A DNA stretch of 64,000 nucleotides, taken from the NCBI GenBank assembly GCA_947626355.1, contig CANQRV010000003.1, positions 1 through 64,000 on the forward strand, read 5' to 3'. The translations under genes were made by a program, and so were the position numbers. The stretch comes from an uncultured Muribaculaceae bacterium (GTDB taxonomy: Bacteria; Bacteroidota; Bacteroidia; Bacteroidales; Muribaculaceae). Below are positions 39,003 to 47,595 of the stretch, piece after piece (position 1 is the stretch's first letter; the number at the start of each line of letters is the position of its first letter). A model generated the notes under the pieces. That model did not search any database. It was not told the DNA's origin and saw only the letters and a list, made by a program, of their open reading frames with translations.

Positions 39003-40256
39003 ATGAACAAGACAGTAAAACCAACCGAGCAGTCAGAGCGAGAGCTCATCCTCATCAATATCTCCGGCCCCGACAGATGTGGTGTCACCACCGAACTGAC
39101 AGCCATCCTCGCGCGCCACGACGCCGAGATCCTCGACATCGGCCAGGCCGACATCCACCATACCCTCTCCCTCGGCATCCTCTTCAAGACCGACAGCCGC
39201 CGGAGCGGCGACATCCTGAAGGAGATCCTTTTCAAGACCAACGCCCTGAAGATCCAGGTAGAGTTCAATATCGTGAGCGAGAAAGACTACAACGACTGGG
39301 TGGGGATGCAGGGCAAGAACCGCTATATCATCACCATCCTCGGCCGCAAGATCACAGCGCGTCAGATCTCCGACACCACACGCATCATTTCGCGTCAGGG
39401 CCTGAACATCGACAGCATCACCCGCCTCACCGGCCGAATGCCGCTCGACGACTCAGCGCAACCCGTCACCAAGGCATGCATCGAGTTCTCCGTCAGGGGC
39501 ACCCCGGCCGACAAGCTTAAGATGCAGAGCGACTTCATGAAGCTCGCCGCAAAGCTCGATTTCGACATCTCGCTTCAGGAAGACACCCTCTACCGCCGCT
39601 GCCGCCGCCTGATATGCTTCGACATGGACTCCACGCTCATCCGCACCGAGGTGATCGACGAACTCGCCGACCGCGCGGGAGTAGGTGAGCAGGTGAGGGC
39701 CATCACCGAGTCGGCGATGCGTGGCGAGATAGACTTCTGCGAGAGCTTCACTCGCCGCGTCGCCCTGCTCAAAGGTCTTGACGTCAGCGTCATGAAGGAA
39801 ATCGCCGAGTCGCTTCCCATCACCGAGGGCGTCGACCGCCTCATGGAGGTGCTCCGTCGCTCCGGCTATAAGACAGCCATCCTCTCCGGCGGCTTCACCT
39901 ATTTCGGAAATTACCTCAAAGACAAATATAAATTCGACTACGTCTACGCCAACGAGCTTGAAGTGGGGCCCGACGGCAAGCTCACGGGGCGCTATGTAGG
40001 CGATATCGTCGACGGGCGACGCAAGAAGGAGCTCCTCCGTCTTCTCGCCCAGGTCGAGAATATCAACATAGCGCAGACAATCGCCGTGGGCGACGGTGCC
40101 AACGACCTGCCCATGCTGTCGGAGGCCGGACTCGGCATCGCCTTCCATGCCAAGCCGAAGGTGAAGGCCGAGGCCGGACAGAGCATCTCCACAATCGGCA
40201 TCGACGGCGTGCTCTATTTCCTCGGATTCAAGGACTCCTACATCTCTCCAAGCTGA
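39003..40256 (+). CDS. serB: Phosphoserine phosphatase with N-terminal ACT domains
   Basis: LICFDMDSTLIRTEVIDELADRAGVGEQV; AILSGGFTYFGNYLKDKYKFDYVYANELEV; AVGDGANDLPMLSEAGLGIAFHAKPKV. Confidence 0.95.
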   Translation: MNKTVKPTEQSERELILINISGPDRCGVTTELTAILARHDAEILDIGQADIHHTLSLGILFKTDSRRSGDILKEILFKTNALKIQVEFNIVSEKDYNDWVGMQGKNRYIITILGRKITARQISDTTRIISRQGLNIDSITRLTGRMPLDDSAQPVTKACIEFSVRGTPADKLKMQSDFMKLAAKLDFDISLQEDTLYRRCRRLICFDMDSTLIRTEVIDELADRAGVGEQVRAITESAMRGEIDFCESFTRRVALLKGLDVSVMKEIAESLPITEGVDRLMEVLRRSGYKTAILSGGFTYFGNYLKDKYKFDYVYANELEVGPDGKLTGRYVGDIVDGRRKKELLRLLAQVENINIAQTIAVGDGANDLPMLSEAGLGIAFHAKPKVKAEAGQSISTIGIDGVLYFLGFKDSYISPS

Positions 40257-40261
40257 CAGCC

Positions 40262-42682
40262 ATGACACATCGCCTCCTGATTATCCTCATGGCTGCGGCC
40301 GCCGCGATGACTGTTTCGGCGGCGCGCAATCCATTTCCCCCGTCGCATCCCGCCGAAAGTGTCGGCCACTATACGCATGTCGACGGCTCCGGCGTCTCCG
40401 CCACGGCCGACAGCGTCGGCGACCCGTTTGCCGACACCTCCCGTCCGAAGGTCGGACTCGTGCTCAGCGGCGGGGGCGCCAGGGGAATAGCCCATGTCGG
40501 TGTGATAAAGGCTCTTGAAGACAACGGAATACCCATCGACTGCGTGGCCGGGACATCCATGGGAGCCATCGTCGGCAGCCTCTACAGCTGCGGCTATACC
40601 CCTATGGAGATGATGCGCCTCTTCACCTCCGACGATTTCAGATACTGGAGCACGGGACAGATCAATCCGCGCGATGTGTATTACTTCACCATTCCCCAGA
40701 AGACTCCGCAGTGGGTGGCCGTGAACGTCAATTTCAGGGACACAAGCAGTATCGCCACCCAGATCCTTCCCTCCAATCTCATCAGCCCCATCCCGATGCA
40801 GATGGGCTTCCTGGAGCTTTTCTCTCCCTATACAAAGCAGTGCGGGGAGGATTTCAACAATCTTTTCGTTCCGTTCCGGTGTGTCACCAGCGACGTCTAC
40901 CACAAGCGGAAGATCGTTTGCGGCTCAGGCTCCCTCGGCGATGCCGTGAGGGCCTCGATGAGCTTCCCCATGGTGTTCCGTCCCATAGAGATGGACGGTG
41001 TGCTCGTGTATGACGGCGGCATCTACGACAATTTTCCTGTCGACGTGATGCACGATGACTTCGATCCAGACTTCATCATCGGCGTCTCGGTGTCGGGCGC
41101 CGACACCAAGCCTCAGGAGGGGAACGCCTACAGTCAGCTTGAAGACATGATAATCCAGAACAACGACTACTCGCTTCCCGCCGACATGGGCGTGAAGATC
41201 CAGGTGCCGGTGCTCGACTTCGGTGTCCTCGATTTCCAGGCCGCCGACGTCATATACGACATCGGATACAAGACGGGTCTTGCTATGGTCGACTCCATTA
41301 TGAGGCGCACTCCCGCGCGGGTATCGCCCGAGACCGTGGCCAGCCGCCGCAGGGCTTTCCGCGGCGCTACGCCGGTGATCATGTTCGACTCGGTGTCCGT
41401 CTCCGGAGCCCGTCCCAACCAGGCGCGCTTCATCGACTATATCTTCAGCGCCGGCCACCCCGGGCGCCCGTTCGGAATGCAGCAGACACGCGACGCCTAC
41501 TACCGCCTTGTGACCGACGGCAAATTCTCCAACCTCTACCCGCAGGCCGTGTTCCGCCCCGACGGCAAAACGGTGCTCACCCTCAAGGCAACCCTCAAGA
41601 ATCCATGGTCGATAGGCATAGGAGGATGGATCACGTCTTCCACCAACAGCATGCTCTATCTGGCCTTCGGCTACCACACCCTCAGCTTCAACTCCCTCGA
41701 CATCCAGCTGCGCGCCTGGCTCGGCCAGTCGTATTATGCAGGCATGCTCATGGCGAAGTTCGACATGCGCACCGCGCTTCCCTCCTACATGCAGCTCGAC
41801 GCCGTGGTGGCGAGGCAGAAATATTATGACTCGGAGCTGCTTTTCTACGAGAACGGCACCCCCTCCTTCATCAACGACATCGAGGGATATATGCGGCTCA
41901 ACTACTGCTGGGCCATGGGGCGCAGCGCCAAGGGATATTCAAGCATAGCCTACGGCTGGCAGACCGACAGCTATTATCCCTACAACTCGGCCGCGGTGTC
42001 GGACGACGGCAAGGACCGCAGCCGCTACCGCATGGCGGTGTGGAAGCTCGGCATGGAGGCCAATACCCTCAACGACCAGCTCTATCCCTCGCTCGGCATC
42101 CAGTTGCGCACCGACCTGCTGCTGGCCCACGAGCAGTCTTCCTTCCGCAGCGGAGCGCACGGCAGCGAGCCCACACCCTACAAGGGGCACCTGCGCGGCT
42201 CGCTCGAGATCCTATGGAAGCATTACCTGAATGTGAGGCCGCATTTCAATGTCGGCTATATGGTGAATGCCGTCGGCACTCTCCAGAAGGTATATCAGAA
42301 CTATACGGCCACTCTCGTACATTCGGCGGCGTTCGCCCCCACTCCCTCCACACGCAATTACTTCAATCCCGCGTTCCGCAGCGACAATTATCTGGCGGCC
42401 GGCGTCATCCCGATGTGGAATCCGTTCACACGTTTCCAGCTCCGCGGCGACTTCTACGCCTATTCCGCGATAAGGGGGCTGAGAGACAACGGCCCGGTGG
42501 CCGACGCCTCATGGTCGGGTTGGTTTCGCAAGGTGGAGTTCATAGGGGAGGTGGCTGCCATCTACAACCTTCCCTTCGCGAGTGTGGGCATCTACTGCAA
42601 CTATCTCAGCTATCCGGCCCGCAACTGGAACTTCGGCATAAACCTCGGCCTCCTCTACCAGGCTCCGAAGCTTTTCAGATGA
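40262..42682 (+). CDS. Patatin-like phospholipase with C-terminal outer-membrane beta-barrel
   Basis: Signal peptide; VGLVLSGGGARGIAHVGVIKALEDNGIPIDCVAGTSMGAIVG; Asp motif VYDGGIYDNFPVDV; barrel-like C-terminal ~400 aa. Confidence 0.88.
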   Translation: MTHRLLIILMAAAAAMTVSAARNPFPPSHPAESVGHYTHVDGSGVSATADSVGDPFADTSRPKVGLVLSGGGARGIAHVGVIKALEDNGIPIDCVAGTSMGAIVGSLYSCGYTPMEMMRLFTSDDFRYWSTGQINPRDVYYFTIPQKTPQWVAVNVNFRDTSSIATQILPSNLISPIPMQMGFLELFSPYTKQCGEDFNNLFVPFRCVTSDVYHKRKIVCGSGSLGDAVRASMSFPMVFRPIEMDGVLVYDGGIYDNFPVDVMHDDFDPDFIIGVSVSGADTKPQEGNAYSQLEDMIIQNNDYSLPADMGVKIQVPVLDFGVLDFQAADVIYDIGYKTGLAMVDSIMRRTPARVSPETVASRRRAFRGATPVIMFDSVSVSGARPNQARFIDYIFSAGHPGRPFGMQQTRDAYYRLVTDGKFSNLYPQAVFRPDGKTVLTLKATLKNPWSIGIGGWITSSTNSMLYLAFGYHTLSFNSLDIQLRAWLGQSYYAGMLMAKFDMRTALPSYMQLDAVVARQKYYDSELLFYENGTPSFINDIEGYMRLNYCWAMGRSAKGYSSIAYGWQTDSYYPYNSAAVSDDGKDRSRYRMAVWKLGMEANTLNDQLYPSLGIQLRTDLLLAHEQSSFRSGAHGSEPTPYKGHLRGSLEILWKHYLNVRPHFNVGYMVNAVGTLQKVYQNYTATLVHSAAFAPTPSTRNYFNPAFRSDNYLAAGVIPMWNPFTRFQLRGDFYAYSAIRGLRDNGPVADASWSGWFRKVEFIGEVAAIYNLPFASVGIYCNYLSYPARNWNFGINLGLLYQAPKLFR

Positions 42683-43727
42683 TCGGGAGGCCGGTGTCTC
42701 GGGCATTACGTTTCCCTTCCGCCATGTCCACAAGGAGGCGGAATGTCTCCGACATCCACACGGAGCTGTCGCAGAGCACCATCATCGCGGGAATCTTACG
42801 GGAATTGACCATCATTATGGCTTTCTCGCTCCCCATGGCCATCAGGGCGGTGGCGAGGGCGTCGGCTTCAGCAGCGGTGCGGGCAGCCACTGTCGCGCTG
42901 AGCACGTCGGTGGCCACAGGGCGTCCTGTGACCGGCGAGATGATGTGGCCGAAGTCCGAGCCTCCCTCGCGGTGGTAGTTGCGGTAGTTGCCCGATGTGG
43001 CGAGTCCTGAATTGGAGAGCGCCACGAGGCATTGCGACTGATGCACCACATTGTCGCCGCCGTCGATCGGCTTGTCGACCGAGATGGTCCAGAAATCGGC
43101 ACCCCGCTTGGTGCCACCCGCCATAATCTCGCCGCCGATCTCGATGAGGAAATTATCGATGCCGTTGCGGCGCATCATCTCCGCCACTCGGTCGCAGCCG
43201 TATCCCTTGGCGATGCTCGAGAGGTTGAACGCCACCCGGGGGTCGTCTTTCACGAGCATATCGCCTACGAGACGCGTCTTGGCGATGCCGCAGAACTGCA
43301 GTATGCTGTCGATGCGGGTGGTGTCGGCCGTCACCTTATGGCCCCGGCCGAAGCCCCAGGCGTCGATGAGCGGCGAGATCGTGGGGTCGTACATTCCCTG
43401 GCTCAGGGCGTTGACCTTGCGCGCCACATTATAGACATTGATGAAGTCCTTGTTGACGCGCATCGAGTCGGCCCTGTTGACACGGCTCACCACAGATGTG
43501 GAGTCGAACACCGAGAGGCTTGCCGTCACCTCGTTGAGCACACGGGCTATTGAGTCGCTCATAGGGCGTCCGCTCTCGTAGGTGATGTTGTAGGTGGTGT
43601 TCCAGATGATGCCCTGATCGCGGCGCAGGGTGTTTCGGTCGCATGATGATGTCAACGCGGTGGCAATCAGGAGCGTAATGGCGGTGAGGAGGATGCTGTG
43701 GAGGTTGATGTGAAATGAATGTGACAC
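42675..43727 (-). CDS. apbE: FAD:protein FMN transferase
   Basis: Lipoprotein signal; FNLSSIAKGYGCDRVAEMMRRNGIDNFLIEIGGEIMAGG; HIISPVTGRPVATDVLSATVAARTAAEADALATALMAMG. Confidence 0.93.
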   Translation of the reverse strand: MSHSFHINLHSILLTAITLLIATALTSSCDRNTLRRDQGIIWNTTYNITYESGRPMSDSIARVLNEVTASLSVFDSTSVVSRVNRADSMRVNKDFINVYNVARKVNALSQGMYDPTISPLIDAWGFGRGHKVTADTTRIDSILQFCGIAKTRLVGDMLVKDDPRVAFNLSSIAKGYGCDRVAEMMRRNGIDNFLIEIGGEIMAGGTKRGADFWTISVDKPIDGGDNVVHQSQCLVALSNSGLATSGNYRNYHREGGSDFGHIISPVTGRPVATDVLSATVAARTAAEADALATALMAMGSEKAIMMVNSRKIPAMMVLCDSSVWMSETFRLLVDMAEGKRNARDTGLPII

Positions 43728-43770
43728 GTCTGGGTTGAAAAAATTATGAAAAAATCACAAAAATTATTGG

Positions 43771-43778
43771 CAAAGTTA
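43771..43778 (-). promoter_or_regulatory. -7 element for apbE (TAACTTTG)
   Basis: Minus-strand TAACTTTG. Confidence 0.5.
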
Positions 43779-43799
43779 GTAAAAATAAAGAAAATTGTC

Positions 43800-43807
43800 T
43801 AAATTTG
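43800..43807 (+). promoter_or_regulatory. -7 element for DJ-1/PfpI gene (TAAATTTG)
   Basis: TAAATTTG ~65 bp upstream of ATG 43872; no clear -33. Confidence 0.4.
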
Positions 43808-43871
43808 GCATTAAATTCAATTTCCCTAATGCAAAACTCTTCAGAGAGCATATAAACCTAATTATAACGAT

Positions 43872-44459
43872 ATGGCAGAATCATTTTTGTTTTTGGCAGA
43901 AGGCTTCGAGGAAGTCGAGGCATTGACGGCCGTAGATGTGATGCGGCGTGGCGGCATCAGCGTTAAGACAGTGTCGATCACATCAGCCCTTCAGGTGAAA
44001 GGTGCCCATGGAGTGACGGTGACCGCCGACGTCCTCTACGACAATACATTGTTTTCGGATGTCGACTGGCTGGTGCTTCCCGGCGGGATGCCCGGCGCGG
44101 AGAATCTCTATGACTTCGCTCCGCTCCAGGGACTTCTGAGGAATCATGCCGGACGTGGAGGCCACATCGCTGCCATCTGCGCGGCTCCGGCGGTTGTGCT
44201 CGGCCAGCTCGGATTGCTCAGGGGCCACAAGGCGACGTGCTATCCCGGCTTCGAGAATCTGCTCGAGGGAGCCTACGTCATTGATTCTCCGGTGGTGAAG
44301 GATGGCGGCTTCGTGCTCGGCAACGGCCCTGCCAACGCGCTGCTCTGGGCCATAAGCATCGTGGAGGAGACAAAGGGAACCCAGGCTGCGATCCATGTGG
44401 CCAACGGCATGCTGCTCTATCCCCGCGACACCAGGGAGCTCGATTATTTCTTCGGTTGA
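43872..44459 (+). CDS. DJ-1/PfpI family protein
   Basis: FLFLAEGFEEVEALTAVDVMRRGGISVKTVSI; AAICAAPAVVLGQLGLLRGHKATCYPGFE. Confidence 0.93.
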   Translation: MAESFLFLAEGFEEVEALTAVDVMRRGGISVKTVSITSALQVKGAHGVTVTADVLYDNTLFSDVDWLVLPGGMPGAENLYDFAPLQGLLRNHAGRGGHIAAICAAPAVVLGQLGLLRGHKATCYPGFENLLEGAYVIDSPVVKDGGFVLGNGPANALLWAISIVEETKGTQAAIHVANGMLLYPRDTRELDYFFG

Positions 44460-44482
44460 CCGACACCCAGCGACGATATAGA

Positions 44483-45094
44483 ATGGACGACCGCTATCTG
44501 ATACCGGCGCGCGACGGCGAAGGGAAAGTGACGGAGAAGATGAGCCGTTTCCTTTCCTTCGCCTTTCACGTGCATGACGCAGGGGAAGCAAGGGAGATCA
44601 TCAGGCGTATTCAGAATGAGTATCACGACGCGCGCCATGTGTGCTGGGCATACATGGTGGGCACCGACGGCGCTGAATGGCAGCTCAACGACAACGGGGA
44701 GCCCTCCGGCACGGCAGGCAAGCCGATGCTTGGCCAGATCAGGAGCCGTGGGCTCACGGAGACGCTGGTGGTGGCGGTGAGGTATTTCGGCGGTATCAAG
44801 CTTGGCACGCCGGGCCTCACGGCAGCCTACCGCGAGGCGGCCTCCCTCGCCCTTGACGATGCCGGAAGCCGCGAGGTTTTCCGCATGGAGGAGCTCAGAG
44901 TGACGTTTCCCTACGTGGCGGCCGACGGGGTGATGAAGATAGTGAAAGGAGAAGGGCTTGAGGTTGTCGAGAAGATCTTCGACAATGTCTGCACCCTCCG
45001 TCTGCACTGCCGCCGCAGCGCCCTTGCCGTGACGGCAGGACGTCTCGCGGCCGTCGACGGTGCCTCTGTCGAAACTGTCGCGGCCGGCGTCTGA
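44483..45094 (+). CDS. YigZ/IMPACT family protein (ATG 44483 preferred over TTG 44456)
   Basis: ARHVCWAYMVGTDGAEWQLNDNGEPSGTAGKPMLGQIRSRGLTETLVVAVRYFGGIKLGTPGLTAAYREAA. Confidence 0.92.
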   Translation: MDDRYLIPARDGEGKVTEKMSRFLSFAFHVHDAGEAREIIRRIQNEYHDARHVCWAYMVGTDGAEWQLNDNGEPSGTAGKPMLGQIRSRGLTETLVVAVRYFGGIKLGTPGLTAAYREAASLALDDAGSREVFRMEELRVTFPYVAADGVMKIVKGEGLEVVEKIFDNVCTLRLHCRRSALAVTAGRLAAVDGASVETVAAGV

Positions 45095-45301
45095 CCGGCC
45101 TTCAAACCCCTTCCGCAGACCCTCCGGAAGCGGAATGACCACAAAAATAGCGGTATATGTGCTTTTTTTGGTCTGTCTTTATCGTGGAATGAAAAAAAAT
45201 TACGATATTTGCACCGCCAAAAATGAGGTGACGGTTTTGTCGCCCCCGTTTTTGTGTCATGAACACACACGACCAATATCAACAATATATCTAAAAAACA
45301 C

Positions 45302-45586
45302 ATGACAAAAGCTGATATAGTATCGGAAATATCACGCAACACGGGCATCGACAGGGCCACCGTGCTTGCGACAGTCGAGAAGTTCATGGATGTCGTCAAG
45401 GACTCCATGGCCAACGGCAATAACGTATATCTCCGCGGATTCGGCAGCTTCGTAGTGAAGGAGCGCCGCGAGAAGACCGCCCGCAATATCTCGCAGAACA
45501 CCACCATCCGTATCCCGGCCCATCTGGTGCCCACATTCAAGCCCTCGAAAGTGTTTCTTGAGGAGGTGAAGGAAAACGTAATGTGA
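45302..45586 (+). CDS. HU-family DNA-binding protein
   Basis: MTKADIVSEISRNTGIDRATVLATVEKFMDVVKDSMANGNNVYLRGFGSFVVKERREKTARNISQNTTIRIPAHLVPTFKPSK. Confidence 0.95.
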   Translation: MTKADIVSEISRNTGIDRATVLATVEKFMDVVKDSMANGNNVYLRGFGSFVVKERREKTARNISQNTTIRIPAHLVPTFKPSKVFLEEVKENVM

Positions 45587-45633
45587 TTCCTCCTCGACCA
45601 ATCATAAAATCAACAACTTAATAATATTAGACC

Positions 45634-45723
45634 ATGCCAAGCGGAAAGAAAAGAAAAGGCCACAAGATGGCCACCCACAAGCGCAAGAAGAGACTCAGAA
45701 AGAATCGTCACAAGAAGAAATAA
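45634..45723 (+). CDS. 29-aa highly basic protein, AURKAIP1/COX24-domain-like (candidate small ribosomal protein)
   Basis: ATG 45634 to TAA 45723: MPSGKKRKGHKMATHKRKKRLRKNRHKKK. Below the ORF-track length cutoff. Confidence 0.8.
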   Translation: MPSGKKRKGHKMATHKRKKRLRKNRHKKK

Positions 45724-45787
45724 GCGCGACTCGCGCCCGGGCTAAGGCCCTGATTCTCGACGACATCAAGTCTCGATGTGAAGGTAT

Positions 45788-45845
45788 ATACGATAAAGGG
45801 GAGGTAAGTTTGTGAATGTCATTGCAGCTTAACCCTTTATCGTAT
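45788..45845 (+). promoter_or_regulatory. 13-bp inverted repeat upstream of RNase G gene
   Basis: ATACGATAAAGGG (45788-45800) and CCCTTTATCGTAT (45833-45845), 32-nt loop, followed by TATCTTTATTTATTT. Confidence 0.6.
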
Positions 45846-45873
45846 TATCTTTATTTATTTAACCACGTTGGAA

Positions 45874-47496
45874 ATGAAAAGTGAACTGATCGTAGACGTC
45901 CAGCAGAAGGAGATTTCAATCGCTTTGCTTGAAGACTCCCGCCTTGTCTCGCTCCAGAAGGAAAGCCGCAACATCGCTTACGTGGTAGGCGACCTCTATC
46001 TGGCGAAGGTCAAGAAAATCATGCCCGGACTCAATGCGGCATTTATGGACGTCGGCTATGAGAAAGACGCTTTTCTGCATTATCTCGACCTCGGACCCCA
46101 GTTCAATTCCTATCAGGCTTTCCTCAAGCAGGCTTTCGACGACAAGAAGAAGGTGCCTCAGATCGGCAAGATGAAACTTGAGCCCGACATCCCCAAGCAG
46201 GGCACTATCCAGAATGTGCTCCAGCAGGGGCAGCTCCTGCTCGTGCAGATCGCTAAGGAGCCGATTTCTTCCAAAGGCCCGAGACTCACGACAGAGATCT
46301 CCTTCACAGGCCGTTTCATGGTGTTGATGCCTTTCGGCGACAAAATCTCGATTTCACAGAAGATAAAGTCGACCGAGGAGAAAATCCGTCTGCGCCAGCT
46401 CATCAGCAGCATCAAGCCCAAGGGATTCAGCGTCATCGTGCGCACTTCGGCCGAAAACAAGCGTGTGGCCGAGCTCAACAACGAGATGCGCACTCTGGTG
46501 AAATGCTGGGAAGACTCCATCGCCAAGATGCAGCGTTCCACTCCGCCCGCCCTCATCTATGAGGAAGACTCAAGGGCGGTCAGCGTGATCCGCGATATCT
46601 TCAGCTCCAATTTCGAGAACATCTATGTCAACGACAGCGAGACCTTCACGCAGATTCAGCAGTATGTCTCCCTGATCGCTCCCGACAACAAGGAAATTGT
46701 GAAGCTGTATGCCAAGGACACCCCTATCTTCGACAATTTCGGCATCACACGGCAGATCAAGAGCAGCTTCGGCAAGACCGTCTCCTTCAAGAGCGGCGCC
46801 TACATCATCATCGAGCATACGGAGGCCCTCCACGTCATCGACGTGAACTCCGGCAACCGCAGCAAGGCGAGCCCCGATCAGGAGTCGAACGCCCTCGACG
46901 TCAACCTGAAGGCCGCCGATGAGATCGCACGCCAGCTCAGACTCCGCGATATGGGCGGCATCATCGTGATCGACTTCATCGACATGAACAAGCCGGAACA
47001 CCGCCAGACGCTCTTCGACCACATGAGAGAGGTGATGGCTAACGACCGCGCCCGCCACAACATCCTCCCCCTGAGTAAATTCGGCCTCATGCAGATCACG
47101 CGCCAGAGAGTGCGCCCGGCCCTCGACATCACCACGAGCGAGACGTGCCCGTCATGCTACGGCAAAGGGGAGATCCAGCCTTCGCTGCTCTTCACCGACA
47201 AGCTCGACGAGAAGCTCGATTATCTGGTCAACAGCCTGAAGGTGAAGAAATTCATCATGTATATCCATCCCTTTGTGGAGGCATATGTCAAAAAAGGGAT
47301 GTTTTCAATCTACGGCAAGTGGAAACGCCATTACGGCCGTGGTTTCAAAATCGTGGCCGACGAGTCGCTCGCCTATCTCCAGTATAAGGTGGTAGACTCC
47401 GACGGCAAGGAGATCGACCTCAAGGAGGAGAGCGACTTCAACAGCCGCCACACCAAGACCCACGCGAGAAGCAAGTCAAGAGATAAGGCAGAATAG
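45874..47496 (+). CDS. rng: Ribonuclease G (Rne/Rng family); ATG 45874 preferred over TTG 45868
   Basis: MKSELIVDVQQKEISIALLEDSRLVSLQKE; S1 domain VKKIMPGLNAAFMDVGYEKDAFLH; GGIIVIDFIDM; TCPSCYGKGEI. Confidence 0.92.
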   Translation: MKSELIVDVQQKEISIALLEDSRLVSLQKESRNIAYVVGDLYLAKVKKIMPGLNAAFMDVGYEKDAFLHYLDLGPQFNSYQAFLKQAFDDKKKVPQIGKMKLEPDIPKQGTIQNVLQQGQLLLVQIAKEPISSKGPRLTTEISFTGRFMVLMPFGDKISISQKIKSTEEKIRLRQLISSIKPKGFSVIVRTSAENKRVAELNNEMRTLVKCWEDSIAKMQRSTPPALIYEEDSRAVSVIRDIFSSNFENIYVNDSETFTQIQQYVSLIAPDNKEIVKLYAKDTPIFDNFGITRQIKSSFGKTVSFKSGAYIIIEHTEALHVIDVNSGNRSKASPDQESNALDVNLKAADEIARQLRLRDMGGIIVIDFIDMNKPEHRQTLFDHMREVMANDRARHNILPLSKFGLMQITRQRVRPALDITTSETCPSCYGKGEIQPSLLFTDKLDEKLDYLVNSLKVKKFIMYIHPFVEAYVKKGMFSIYGKWKRHYGRGFKIVADESLAYLQYKVVDSDGKEIDLKEESDFNSRHTKTHARSKSRDKAE

Positions 47497-47536
47497 TCGT
47501 CGGAGACTACTGTCAAGACAGACACAGCAAAAGCAT

Positions 47537-47570
47537 CGCCGCCCCGGCTCGTGAAGCCGGGGCGGCGTTT
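47537..47570. terminator. Bidirectional intrinsic terminator between convergent genes
   Basis: CGCCGCCCCGGCT (47537-47549) / AGCCGGGGCGGCG (47555-47567) followed by TTT. Confidence 0.75.
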
Positions 47571-47595
47571 CGCTTTGGCAGACTGTGGCCGGAGG

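Noticed and set aside
45180-45230. Consensus promoter upstream of HU
   Set aside because: TTACGATATTTGC resembles a -7 box but does not fit TAnnTTTG spacing.
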